A stretch of 64,000 nucleotides of DNA from Verrucomicrobiales bacterium (GTDB lineage: Bacteria > Verrucomicrobiota > Verrucomicrobiia > Verrucomicrobiales > DEV007). The notes below the pieces were generated by a model. The model had not been told where the DNA came from. It ran no database searches and was given only the letters and a program-made list of their open reading frames with translations. Location: contig JAEUHH010000105.1 of assembly GCA_016795505.1 (NCBI GenBank), positions 110,794-174,793 of the forward strand, written 5' to 3'. Both the position numbers and the translations under genes were made by a program. Positions within the stretch are counted from its first letter, which is position 1; each line of letters begins with the position of its first letter. This document shows positions 29,137 through 38,353 of the stretch, piece by piece.

Positions 29137-29523
29137 ATGTCGTTTCCGTCTCTTTCCGTCATTCTCGCCCAGGACGCACCACCGGCCGCACCCGTCGCCC
29201 AGCCCGGTATGGGCGGCATGCTGGTGCCGATGATCCTGATGTTCGTCATCTTCTACTTCATCCTCATCCGCCCGCAGCGGAAGCAGCAGAAGGAACTGGA
29301 GGCCAAGCGCAACGCCCTGCAGATCGGCGACGACGTCATCACCATCGGCGGCATCCACGGCCGCGTCACCAACAAGACCGATCGCACCGTGACCGTCAAA
29401 GTGGCGGACAACACCAAGATCAAGTTCGAGAAATCGGCCATCAGCCAGGTCTTCCCCTCCGGCAAGGAAAAGCCGGCCGATTCCGAGCCCGAGACTCCCG
29501 AGTCCGAGTCCACCTCCGCCTGA
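29137..29523 (+). CDS. yajC: YajC, accessory subunit of the Sec translocon
   Basis: 128-aa inner-membrane protein. One transmembrane helix (GMLVPMILMFVIFYFILIRPQRKQQKE) precedes the conserved cytoplasmic domain (LQIGDDVITIGGIHGRVTNKTDRTVTVKVADNTKIKFEKSAI; split for length as GDDVITIGGIHGRV and KIKFEKSAI). A Ser/Glu/Pro-rich tail follows. YajC associates with SecDF to assist export. It sits between tgt and secDF on one strand. Confidence 0.95.
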   Translation: MSFPSLSVILAQDAPPAAPVAQPGMGGMLVPMILMFVIFYFILIRPQRKQQKELEAKRNALQIGDDVITIGGIHGRVTNKTDRTVTVKVADNTKIKFEKSAISQVFPSGKEKPADSEPETPESESTSA

Positions 29524-29550
29524 TCCCCCGACCGCCCCGCGGCGCGACGT

Positions 29551-29598
29551 TCCGATCGAACCCTGTTTGATCGCCCATCGAACCCTGTTGGATCGTCC
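29551..29598. repeat. 22-bp-unit intergenic element, copy 4
   Basis: Units at 29554-29575 and 29576-29597, both direct with perfect ACCCTGTT cores. The second begins CATC instead of GATC. It lies between yajC and secDF, inside what would otherwise be one transcription unit. Confidence 0.9.
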
Positions 29599-29648
29599 CT
29601 CTCCCTTTTCCCCGCTTCACTTTTCCTTTTCCCCCATCCCTTCGAGCC

Positions 29649-32429
29649 ATGAACATCCTTGCGCAGACCGCGCCGCCCTCCACCCCGGCCAAAGCCCCCG
29701 AAGCCGCTCCGGCCACACCGGCCCCGGCTCCCGCTGCTCCGAAGGAAGCCCCCAAAGCCGACGCCGCACCTGCGCCCGCCTCCGCCCCGGCCACGCCGAC
29801 TCCGCCCCCGGCTCCCGCTGCTCCGAAGGAAGCTCCGAAAGCCGACGCCACACCGGCGCCCGCCGCCGCTCCGGCCACTACGCCGGCCCCGGCTCCCGCT
29901 GCTCCGAAGGAAGCCCCGAAAGCCGACGCCACACCGGCGCCCGCCGCCGCTCCGGCCACTACGCAGGCCCCGGCTCCCGCTGCTCCGACCGAAGCCCCGA
30001 AAGCCGGCGAGCCGACGGCCACGATTTCCGTGCCCACCGAAGCGACCCCGGCCAAGGAGGAAGGCTCGGCCACGGTGCCGTCCGAAGTGGTTTTCACCAT
30101 CGGCGTCGTCCTCATGGCCCTGTTTCTGTGGTACTTTGCCACCGAATCGACCCGGCGGAAGCGCCTCATCGGCTCCTTCCTCGCCGTGGCAGTGACGGCC
30201 GGCTGCCTCTGGTTCTACGACTCCCTCGGCATCCGCAAGGGCATTGAGATCCAGGGCGGCATCGCCATGACCATCAAGATCGATCCCGGCAAGGACGAGA
30301 AAGGCGAAGTCAAAGCCGTCACCCCCGCCGCCCAGCAGCAGGCCATCAAGGTCTTGCAGCGCCGCCTCGATGCCATGGGCACCCAGGAAATGGCCATCAC
30401 GCCCCAAGGTGAGGACCGCATCTTCCTCGAGATCCCCGGCGTGGGCGAGGAACGCCGCAAGGAGATCGAAGACATCATCTCGAAGGTCGCCCGACTCGAT
30501 TTTTCCATCGTGCATCAGGACCAGTTCCTCGTGCAGCAGGTCGTGTCCGGCAGCCATGTCGAGCCCGGCTGGCGCGCCCTGCCCTATGCCAAGGAAGTGG
30601 ACAAGGACGGCAACGAGTTGCCCAGCCGCGGCTACGAACTCGTCAAGCTGCGCCCCGACATGGCCGGCAAGCACGTCAGCGCCGCCCATTATTTCTACGG
30701 ACCCGAGGGTGACTCGATCAGCGTGAGCTTCGACTCCGAGGGCGCCAGCATCATGGGTGCCCTGACCCAGACCAATGTGCAGCGCCAGCTCGCCATCATC
30801 ATGGACGGCGAGATCCTCTCCGCTCCGGTCATCAATGAGCCCTTCTCCAGCGGCTGTCTCATCACCGGGAACTTCACCCAGGAGACCGCCTCGGCGCTGG
30901 CTTCGGCGCTGGAAAACCCGCTGGAAAACCCCATCCGCATCGAGAGCTCCAACATCATTTCCCCCACCATGGGCAAGGAGACCATCCGCCAGGGCGTCCT
31001 CGCCGGCGTCGCCGGTCTCTGCCTCACCCTCATTTTCATCTCGATCTACTACCGCTTCTCCGGACTCGTCGCCCTGCTGGGCCTGGCCATCAACGGTGTC
31101 ATGATCTTCGGCGCCATGGCCCTCTTCAAGTTCACCCTCACCCTGCCGGGCATCGCGGGCATCATCCTGACCATCGGCGTCGCCATCGATGCGAACGTGC
31201 TCATCTACGAGCGACTCCGCGAGGAACTCGCCGCCGGCAAGTCGCTGGAAGGCGCCATCAAGACCGCCTACGAAAAGGCGTTCTCCGCCATTCTCGACTC
31301 CAACCTGACCAGCCTCTTCACCGCCGTCATCCTCTTCCTCGTCGCCACCGGCACGGTGAAGGGTTTCGCCATCACCCTGACTATCGGCATCCTGGCCTCG
31401 CTGTTCTCCGCCCTGCTCGTCACGCGCGTCTGCTTCAGTTGGGCGATCGACTCCGGCTTCACCAAGAAGCTGTCCTTCATGGACCTGACCCCGAAGCGCT
31501 TCTTCGACTTCCTCGGCTACAGCCGGGTCTGCCTGATGGCCTCCATCGGGGCTGTCATCGCCTCCCTGATCCTCGTGCCCATCATCGATCCCCGCGGCGT
31601 CGATCTGAAAGGCGGCGACAAACTCGAGATCCACGACACCGCCGGTCTGACGGTGGACAAAATCAAGGGTATCCTGGATCAGGCGGACATCGGACGCAGC
31701 CCCATCATCCAATCCCAGAGCCCGGTCGGAGCCGAGGGCGAGTTTTTCTCCATCCGCAGCGAGTTCGGCACCGCGCCGAAAGTCATTGAGTCGCTCGAGA
31801 AAGGCCTCGGCCACCCGCTCGGCGAGACCACCACCGAGTCCATCGGCTCGGCTGTCGGCAGCGAACTGCTGCGCACCTCGGCCATCGCGCTGGGACTCGG
31901 CCTCCTCGCCATCATGCTCTACGTGACCGTGCGCTACGAGTTCGCCTTCGCCCTCGGAGCCATCGCCGCCCTCATTCACGACCTCGTCATCGTCTGTGGT
32001 GTGCTGGCCCTGACCGGACAGGAAGTCTCGCTGATCACCGTCGGCGCCCTGCTGACCATCGCCGGCTACTCGATCAATGACACCATCGTCATCTTCGACC
32101 GCGTGCGCGAAGGTCTCGCCACCAAGCGCGGCGATGTGAAGGACGTGATGAACCACAGCCTCAATGCCACCCTGGGCCGCACCATCCTGACCGGCGTCAC
32201 CACGCTGCTCACGGTGTTGACCCTGCTGATTTTCGCCGGCTCGGCGCTGGCAAATTTCGCCTTCACCCTGCTGATCGGCATCATCATCGGCACCTACTCC
32301 TCCGTCTTCGTCGCCTCTCCCATCGTGCTCTGGTGGGTCAAGCGCACCGGCACCAACCTGCGCCGCGAAGTCCTCGACACCGAAGCCGCCAAAGTCGTGA
32401 CCGGACCCGGCACCGCCCCCGCCGCCTGA
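29649..32429 (+). CDS. secDF: Fused SecDF protein-export membrane protein with Ala/Pro repeat leader
   Basis: 926-aa RND-family protein uniting SecD and SecF, which use the proton gradient to pull exported proteins through SecYEG. Residues 1-145 are a low-complexity Ala/Pro/Lys region with four copies of a ~27-aa repeat (core APAPAAPKEAPKADA), unusual for this family. The first SecD helix is near 148, followed by the periplasmic domain, then the SecD membrane bundle with TIGVAIDANVLIYERLREEL. The SecF half starts near 620 and has GYSINDTIVIFDRVREGL. Both motifs are intact. Confidence 0.95.
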   Translation: MNILAQTAPPSTPAKAPEAAPATPAPAPAAPKEAPKADAAPAPASAPATPTPPPAPAAPKEAPKADATPAPAAAPATTPAPAPAAPKEAPKADATPAPAAAPATTQAPAPAAPTEAPKAGEPTATISVPTEATPAKEEGSATVPSEVVFTIGVVLMALFLWYFATESTRRKRLIGSFLAVAVTAGCLWFYDSLGIRKGIEIQGGIAMTIKIDPGKDEKGEVKAVTPAAQQQAIKVLQRRLDAMGTQEMAITPQGEDRIFLEIPGVGEERRKEIEDIISKVARLDFSIVHQDQFLVQQVVSGSHVEPGWRALPYAKEVDKDGNELPSRGYELVKLRPDMAGKHVSAAHYFYGPEGDSISVSFDSEGASIMGALTQTNVQRQLAIIMDGEILSAPVINEPFSSGCLITGNFTQETASALASALENPLENPIRIESSNIISPTMGKETIRQGVLAGVAGLCLTLIFISIYYRFSGLVALLGLAINGVMIFGAMALFKFTLTLPGIAGIILTIGVAIDANVLIYERLREELAAGKSLEGAIKTAYEKAFSAILDSNLTSLFTAVILFLVATGTVKGFAITLTIGILASLFSALLVTRVCFSWAIDSGFTKKLSFMDLTPKRFFDFLGYSRVCLMASIGAVIASLILVPIIDPRGVDLKGGDKLEIHDTAGLTVDKIKGILDQADIGRSPIIQSQSPVGAEGEFFSIRSEFGTAPKVIESLEKGLGHPLGETTTESIGSAVGSELLRTSAIALGLGLLAIMLYVTVRYEFAFALGAIAALIHDLVIVCGVLALTGQEVSLITVGALLTIAGYSINDTIVIFDRVREGLATKRGDVKDVMNHSLNATLGRTILTGVTTLLTVLTLLIFAGSALANFAFTLLIGIIIGTYSSVFVASPIVLWWVKRTGTNLRREVLDTEAAKVVTGPGTAPAA
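29724..30003 (+). repeat. 81-84 bp coding tandem repeat in secDF leader
   Basis: The string CCGGCTCCCGCTGCTCCGA recurs at 29724, 29808, 29889 and 29970, spacing 84, 81 and 81 bp. It encodes the Ala/Pro-rich 27-residue repeat at the SecDF N-terminus. Copies 2-4 are nearly identical, indicating recent duplication. Confidence 0.88.
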
Positions 32430-33000
32430 TCCCCCCCATCCCTTTCGCGCGGCATCCCGCCGACTCGCACGTCGCATGTAGCCAGGAGCGCGGGCACTCC
32501 TGCCCGCTTCACCGGTCCGGCACCGACCGAGTCGAGTAGCACGGCGCTCGGCCCATTTCGTTGGGGGCGACCACGGAGGCGCGGAGGGCACGGAGTCTCG
32601 AGGACGTTCCGGCACTCAACCTGCCCGGAACCAGGGGAAATCTCACCCAGACGCGCCGACAACAGCATGCCAAAGCCAGATCCCGCCCGATCGACCTTTT
32701 CCCCACGTTCGCATCCTTCCAACCCATCCCATCATGATTCCCCCCCATGATTGTGCCGCCCCCGCCTGCCCTGCGGTGACAAACCCGGAGCCGACATCTG
32801 ACCGGCCGCAAAGGGCGGATTTTCGATCAAACAGGGTCTCATCTCCGATCAAACCCTGTTCCATCGGAACCGGCCGCGGGATCGCATCTGCCCGCCGTTG
32901 ACCGGTCTGCGTCCCGCGCCACCCTTATCGCCAACCTTCGGGACCAACAGGGCATTCCACCCGCCCCACCACTCCCCCCCGGAGGGCGTTGTTTTTGCGA
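32430..33000. other. Repeat-rich intergenic region, left part
   Basis: No gene is supported here. It holds a hairpin GCGGGCA-N4-TGCCCGC (32490-32507) in a context like widespread environmental-bacterial repeats, an A/C/G-rich motif ACCACGGAGGCGCGGAG (about 32569-32585) of a type also widespread between genes, and a copy of the 22-bp-unit element at 32821-32870. Long open frames on the minus strand here are compositional shadows. Confidence 0.6.
32821..32870. repeat. 22-bp-unit intergenic element, copy 5
   Basis: Units at 32825-32846 (core AACAGGGT, inverted) and 32847-32868 (core ACCCTGTT, direct). The cores could pair as an 8-bp stem. Flanked by TTTCGATC and ATCGGAAC. Confidence 0.9.
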
Positions 33001-33176
33001 TTTGGAACGTGTCCCAAATCATTTGGAACGTGTCCCAAACCATTTGGAACGTGTCCCAAACCATTTGGAGCGTGTCCCAAACCATTTGGAACGTGTCCCA
33101 AACCATTCGGAACGTGTCCCAAACCATTTGGAACGTGTCCCAAACCATTTGGAACGTGTCCCAAATCGTTTGGAAC
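33001..33176. repeat. 21-bp tandem array of near-palindromes
   Basis: Eight full units of TTTGGAACGTGTCCCAAA plus a 3-bp linker (CCA in most, TCA or TCG at the ends), then a partial ninth. Each 18-bp core is a near-palindrome with mismatches only at two mirrored positions. Only two core bases vary (units 4 and 6). The period equals two DNA turns. It lies 268 bp upstream of the CAP/Calx-beta gene. Confidence 0.95.
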
Positions 33177-33443
33177 AAGCCATTCTCCCACTTTTTGGCC
33201 ATTTTCGGCCGTTTTGGACCCTTTTCCCCCCTCCTGTGGCCCGCCGTCGTAACCCGGCCGCCCGGGGTGCTGACCCGCCTCCTCCCCATCCACGACGCCA
33301 CCGGCAGGTCTCGGGCATCCCTCCGGCACGCTCCACTCCACTCCGCTCCAGACCGGACCCGGGGGATTTGACCCGGCGAGCCTTTGCGGCGTACCTTTGC
33401 GTCCGCGTCCGCCTGTCCCTGCTCTGCTCCCCCACCTACCGGC
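33177..33443. other. Leader region upstream of the CAP/Calx-beta gene
   Basis: No gene is supported. The stretch around 33385-33405 (CTTTGCGGCGTACCTTTGCG) resembles a widespread intergenic repeat rich in CCTTTGCG. No clear promoter hexamers were identified. Confidence 0.4.
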
Positions 33444-36400
33444 ATGTCCTCCTCCCTGCTCCGTCTTTCCGGCCCGGCTCTCATGGCCGGCTTGTTCGTG
33501 TGCCTGACTCTGGCCGCCCCGGCGCGGGCCCAGTCTGGCCCGGACGGCGGCGCGGTCCGGCTGACCGAGGCGGAGATCGAGGCGATGACGGTCCAGCCGG
33601 CCAGCGGGGAGGAAAAGCCCGCTGCCAAATCCGCCGCCACCGCCGAGGCACCGCCGGTGGAAAGCGCCGCGGGCAGTGGGCCAGTCTCGGGCTTTTCCGT
33701 CGATACGAGCGACCGGAATGCCGTGGTGGCGCTCTACCACGAGGTTTACATGGCCTCGGAGGGCTACGAGGCGATCCACGGCTGGACGGGCAATGTGGGA
33801 GCCTGCAACGAAGGCACCACGAGCCACGATCTGAAGGAAGATGTGCGGAGGCGGGTGAACTACTACCGCGCCATGGTGGGTCTGCCGGCGAACATCACCT
33901 TCGACGCGACGAAAAGCGCCAAAGCGCAAAAGGCGGCCCTGATCATGTCCCACGAGGCCTCCCTGTCCCACGATCCGCAGAACGATTTCCCCACCAATCC
34001 CTGTCTCAGCGCCGACGGGCAGGAGGCGGCGGAAAACGGCAATCTCGCGCTCGGGAGCTACGGGCCCGGAGCGATCGACGGGCTGATGGAGGATGACGGG
34101 GGCAACAATGCGGTCGTGGGTCACCGCCGCTGGATCCTCTATTCGCGCGCCCAGGAGATGGGCACGGGTGACATCCCGATCGAAGAGGGGCCCGGCATTC
34201 CCTACCGCCAGGCGAATTGCCTGTGGGTGATCGGCGACTTCCTCCCCGCACCGGCCACGCCGCCGCAGATCGCGTGGCCGCCGGCTGGCTTTGTGCCCTA
34301 TCATCTGGTGCCCAACAGCAGCGCGGCCTTTCCCCGCTGGTCGTTCAGCTATCCGGGGGCGAATTTTTCCAGTGCCACGGTGACGATGACGCAGGGCGCC
34401 ACCAACATCCCGGTGGTGAAGGAAACCGTGGCCTCCGGCTACGGGGACAACACGCTGGTCTGGCGCCCCGGCGGCATCCCCAGCACGCCGCCCGATGCGG
34501 ACACGACCTACACGGTGAACATCACGGGCATCTCGGGCGCGCCGCTCACTTCCCGGACGTATCAGGTGACGCTGATCGATCCCTATCGGTTGAATGCCGA
34601 GGCGGACGTGTCCGGCCCGGCCGCTCCAGGCGCGGGGGTGGCGAATACCTACCAGTTCACCCCGATCGCGAACGCTTCCGAGTACGAAGCCGCCATCAGC
34701 AGCTACTCGAGTGCGGCCTGGGCGGAAGGCGCGGAGGCGAGCCCGACGCCGCGCGTCATCGATGGCACGGATGCCGCCTACGCCCTGCTGAGCACCCACA
34801 CGCGGGCCACTGGCAGCCGGGCGTTTCACCTCTGCACGCCGAGCTTCGATCCGACCGAGCATTTCACCATCGACCGCGACCTGGTGCCGCAGACGGGCAG
34901 TCAGGTGCAGTTCAAATACCGCCGCCTGTTCATGTATCCCGACACCAAGCTGCGGGTGCAGCTCTCCCGCGACGGCGGCCAGAGCTTCAAGACGATCGGC
35001 ACCATCAGTGGCAACAACACGAGCGGCAGTTCGTCGCAATGGGACACCGCCAGCTTTCTGTCGGCCGCTTTTCCCGTGCCGGCGGAGTTCCTGGACCGTG
35101 TGATCCGGGTGCGCTTCCTCATGGACCCGACGGACATCACCTACACCGGGACGGACAACAACAACGGCATCTATCTGGACGACATCACGCTGACGAACAC
35201 CCTGAACCTCACCGGCTCGACGACATCCACGCTGGGCTCGGGGGCGACGAGTTTCACCTACACGCCGGGGGCGATCGGTGAAAATCGGATTTTGACCGTG
35301 AATCCGAAGCTGGGCGGTCGTTTCTGGGGCGGCGGCGAGGTCTTTTTCACCAGCGCGGTGGCCCCCGGTGTCACCCTGAGTGTCGGCGATGTGTCGGTCA
35401 GCGAAGCCGCGGGCCCGGCGACGTTTACCATCACCCTGTCCCAGATCCAGCCCGGTGCGGTGACGGTGGACTACGCCACCGCCGATGTCACCGCGACTGC
35501 TGGCGACGACTACACGACCACCACCGGGACCGCGACGATCCCGGCCGGCCTGACTTCGGCGACAGTGCCGGTGGCGCTGGTCAATGACGCGGTGTTCGAG
35601 TCGGACGAGACATTCCAGCTCATCCTGTCGAACGCCTCTCCCGGCGCGGTCATCACCGACGGCACGGGCGTGGCGACCATCACCAATGACGACACGCCAC
35701 CCCAGATCGACATCGCCGACGCCTCTGCCGGCGAGGGAGCCGCGGCGGTGGCTTTCACCGTGTCGCTGTCCACTCCGGTCCCGGTCGATGTCTCGGTCAC
35801 GGCGTCCACCAGCGACGGCACCGCCCGCGGCGGCGGAGTCGATTTCGCCACCGTCTCGCGGATACTGACCATTCCCGCCGGCCAGAATGCTGCGACGCTG
35901 TCCGTGCCGCTGCGCGAGGATGCCCTCTTCGAAGCCGACGAGACCTTTGTCGTCACGCTCTCGTCGCCGTCCGGGACGGTGATCGGCGATGCGACCGCCA
36001 CCGGCACCATCCACGACGACGACGCAGCCGCGATGACCCACAGTCTGCCGGGCGCGGCTCCGGCCGTGCCGCCGATGGCAGATGCGACGTTCGATGTTGC
36101 GGCGCTGGGTCGGTTCGGCGGCCTGCTGGTGGACCCGGTCGATGCCACGGTGCATCCCGGCGCCATTCCCAGCTTCGTGCTGTCGACGAACGGGGTCTTT
36201 TCGGGACTGATCCTGTTCGGTAACGAACGCCTCCCCCTGCGCGGCACGCTGGCCAGCGACGGAAGCTACTCCGGCACCATCCCCCGGGTGGGTGGCAGCC
36301 CGGCCACGGTGAACCTCCAGCTCAAGCAAACCACCACCGGCACGCCGGGCTACCGCATCGGCGGCAGTGTCGAGGTAGGCGGGGTGACGGCCAACGTCGA

Positions 36401-38267
36401 TCTGGTGCGCGCGGCCTTCTCGAAGCTCAATCCCACGGCCAAAGCTGGCCTCTACACGCTGCTGATCCCCGACGCGGCCGGTTCGCTGCCCACCGAGCCC
36501 GACGGCGACGGCTACGCGTCACTGGGCATCGCGCCGGCCGGCACGGTCGCGGCCAAGGGTGCCCTGGGTGACGGACAGCCCTTTGCCTTTGCCTCCTTCC
36601 TCTCGACCGACGGAGAATTCTGGATCTACGCGGCACCCTACGGCAAGATCGCGGGCCTCGTGAGCGGCCGGATCGCGTTCGAGGACGTGAATCTGGTCAG
36701 TGACTTTCACGGCCCCATCCGCTGGAGCAAGGGAGCCAACGCCAAGGCCACAGTCTACCCCGGGAGCTTTGCCGTGGCCCGCACCCTGATCGGCTCGATC
36801 TACACCCCTCCGGCTCCGGGCGATCGGGTGCTGTCGAGCCTCCCCAATCAGGAGGCCAATGCCCGCACCTCGCTGGTGGGAGGCAATCTCGCCGGCGGTG
36901 ACACGATGAAAACCGTGTCGTGGAATGCGCTCGATGTCATCCGCCACTACGGGCCGGAAACCCTGACCGCGGGTGTCAACCGCGCCAACGGTCTCGTCTC
37001 CGGGATCTATGTGGACCGCACTGTGCCCGTCGCGATCCGATTCGGAGGGGTGGCTTTCCAAAAGCAGCAACTCGTGTCCGGCACCTTCATCGGCACAGCC
37101 GCATCCGGCAGCCTGCGGGTGGAACCGGGTGCGGGCTTCGACCGTCCGTCCAGTTCGGCCGGGCAACCGATCGTCGATGCCATCCTGCCGGGAGCCGCCG
37201 CCACCGTGCCGTCGGACAATCCATCCAGCGCCCTCGCGGCTGCGGCGGGGCGTTTCGCCGGTCTCCTGACGGAAAACGGCGGTCCCGCAGCGCGGGGGAT
37301 CATCGGTCCCTTCGTCCTCGGACCCACGGGCGCGTTCAGCGCACCCATCTTTGCGTTCGGCGAGCGGCTGTCGCTGAAGAATGTCCTCAACTCCAGCGGC
37401 GCCTTCACCGGAGTCATCGCCCGCCCCGGGCGCAGCGATGTCGCGGTGAATCTCCAACTGCATCAGACGACCGGCGGCGGGTACAAGATCAAGGGCACCC
37501 TGACCGCCGACGGGGTGACGGTCGATGTCGATGCCCAACGGTCGTCGTTTTCCAAAACCCTCACCACGCTCCACGCCGGACTTTACACACTGCTCATCCC
37601 CGCTGTGCCCGGATCGCCCGACACCGAGCCCGCCGGAGACGGCTACGCCACGGTCGCCGTCTCCCCGACGGGAGCGATCGTGGCCCGCGGCCGGCTGGGC
37701 GATGGCACGGCCTTTGCCAATGCCGCGACCCTGTCCCTCGACGGCGAATGGCCTCTCTTTGCCCTGGTCTATCCCAAATCCATCCCCGCCGGCTTTTTTG
37801 GCGGACGGGTGACCTTCCGCTCCCTGGCCGGCAGCGATTTCGACGGACAGATGACTTGGTCGAAGGAACCCAACGCGCTCGACCCGCTCTATCCCGCCGG
37901 ATTCGACCTCACCCGCTGGCTCATTGGCTCCCGCTTCCAAGCGCCGGCGATCGGCACCCGCGCCCTGACTTCGCTGCCGGAGGGATTCTTCAACACCCGC
38001 CTTTCTTTTGCCGGCGGGAACATCGCGGCCACGCCCTTCGACCGGCTGCTGACTTGGGACGCCCGGAACGCGATCGTCCACTACGGCCCGGAGAGTTTCA
38101 AAGGCGGCTTCTCGCCCAAGAGCGGCTTGGTCAGCTTCGTCTACCGCGATCCCGCGCAGGGGCTGGTCTTGTCGGCCGCCGGCGTGGTCTTCCAAAAGCA
38201 AAGCCAGGCCCGCGGACTGTTTTTCGGGAACAATCGGGTGGGTAACTTCGTCTTCGAAGCCCGGTAG
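33444..38267 (+). CDS. Large secreted CAP / Calx-beta repeat protein
   Basis: 1607-aa exported protein. The signal peptide ends AAPARAQ. Residues about 90-240 resemble a CAP/SCP domain (RRVNYYRAMVGLP, KAALIMSHEASLSH, VVGHRRWILYS). The middle has beta-sandwich regions and two Calx-beta domains at about 645-752 and 752-862, each with the pattern VSEAAGPATFTITLS...DYTTTTGTATIPAG...ESDETF. The C-terminal half is a duplicated ~340-residue module (about 890-1228 and 1264-1605) with matching blocks such as AGLYTLLIP, DGYA and GVVFQKQ. The two copies differ enough to be an old duplication. Likely a cell-surface or adhesion protein; function unknown. Confidence 0.8.
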   Translation: MSSSLLRLSGPALMAGLFVCLTLAAPARAQSGPDGGAVRLTEAEIEAMTVQPASGEEKPAAKSAATAEAPPVESAAGSGPVSGFSVDTSDRNAVVALYHEVYMASEGYEAIHGWTGNVGACNEGTTSHDLKEDVRRRVNYYRAMVGLPANITFDATKSAKAQKAALIMSHEASLSHDPQNDFPTNPCLSADGQEAAENGNLALGSYGPGAIDGLMEDDGGNNAVVGHRRWILYSRAQEMGTGDIPIEEGPGIPYRQANCLWVIGDFLPAPATPPQIAWPPAGFVPYHLVPNSSAAFPRWSFSYPGANFSSATVTMTQGATNIPVVKETVASGYGDNTLVWRPGGIPSTPPDADTTYTVNITGISGAPLTSRTYQVTLIDPYRLNAEADVSGPAAPGAGVANTYQFTPIANASEYEAAISSYSSAAWAEGAEASPTPRVIDGTDAAYALLSTHTRATGSRAFHLCTPSFDPTEHFTIDRDLVPQTGSQVQFKYRRLFMYPDTKLRVQLSRDGGQSFKTIGTISGNNTSGSSSQWDTASFLSAAFPVPAEFLDRVIRVRFLMDPTDITYTGTDNNNGIYLDDITLTNTLNLTGSTTSTLGSGATSFTYTPGAIGENRILTVNPKLGGRFWGGGEVFFTSAVAPGVTLSVGDVSVSEAAGPATFTITLSQIQPGAVTVDYATADVTATAGDDYTTTTGTATIPAGLTSATVPVALVNDAVFESDETFQLILSNASPGAVITDGTGVATITNDDTPPQIDIADASAGEGAAAVAFTVSLSTPVPVDVSVTASTSDGTARGGGVDFATVSRILTIPAGQNAATLSVPLREDALFEADETFVVTLSSPSGTVIGDATATGTIHDDDAAAMTHSLPGAAPAVPPMADATFDVAALGRFGGLLVDPVDATVHPGAIPSFVLSTNGVFSGLILFGNERLPLRGTLASDGSYSGTIPRVGGSPATVNLQLKQTTTGTPGYRIGGSVEVGGVTANVDLVRAAFSKLNPTAKAGLYTLLIPDAAGSLPTEPDGDGYASLGIAPAGTVAAKGALGDGQPFAFASFLSTDGEFWIYAAPYGKIAGLVSGRIAFEDVNLVSDFHGPIRWSKGANAKATVYPGSFAVARTLIGSIYTPPAPGDRVLSSLPNQEANARTSLVGGNLAGGDTMKTVSWNALDVIRHYGPETLTAGVNRANGLVSGIYVDRTVPVAIRFGGVAFQKQQLVSGTFIGTAASGSLRVEPGAGFDRPSSSAGQPIVDAILPGAAATVPSDNPSSALAAAAGRFAGLLTENGGPAARGIIGPFVLGPTGAFSAPIFAFGERLSLKNVLNSSGAFTGVIARPGRSDVAVNLQLHQTTGGGYKIKGTLTADGVTVDVDAQRSSFSKTLTTLHAGLYTLLIPAVPGSPDTEPAGDGYATVAVSPTGAIVARGRLGDGTAFANAATLSLDGEWPLFALVYPKSIPAGFFGGRVTFRSLAGSDFDGQMTWSKEPNALDPLYPAGFDLTRWLIGSRFQAPAIGTRALTSLPEGFFNTRLSFAGGNIAATPFDRLLTWDARNAIVHYGPESFKGGFSPKSGLVSFVYRDPAQGLVLSAAGVVFQKQSQARGLFFGNNRVGNFVFEAR

Positions 38268-38353
38268 GGCGAACCAGCCCGGCACGGAATGCGAGGTGAA
38301 AATAGGCGCTTCTTTGGAATCGCCACGGGAAAAGTTCGGACTATGGTTCCACC

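Noticed and set aside
29253..32615. 1120-codon minus-strand frame opposite secDF
   Set aside because: Composition is Gly/Asp/Glu/Arg-rich and mirrors SecDF codons; SecDF is unambiguous on the other strand.
33001..33176. CRISPR array
   Set aside because: Units are 18 bp with a constant 3-bp linker; there are no variable spacers and no cas genes.
32849..33640. Open frames crossing the 21-bp array on both strands
   Set aside because: The 21-bp period (a multiple of three without stops) keeps frames open. The repeated peptides are a by-product of the array.
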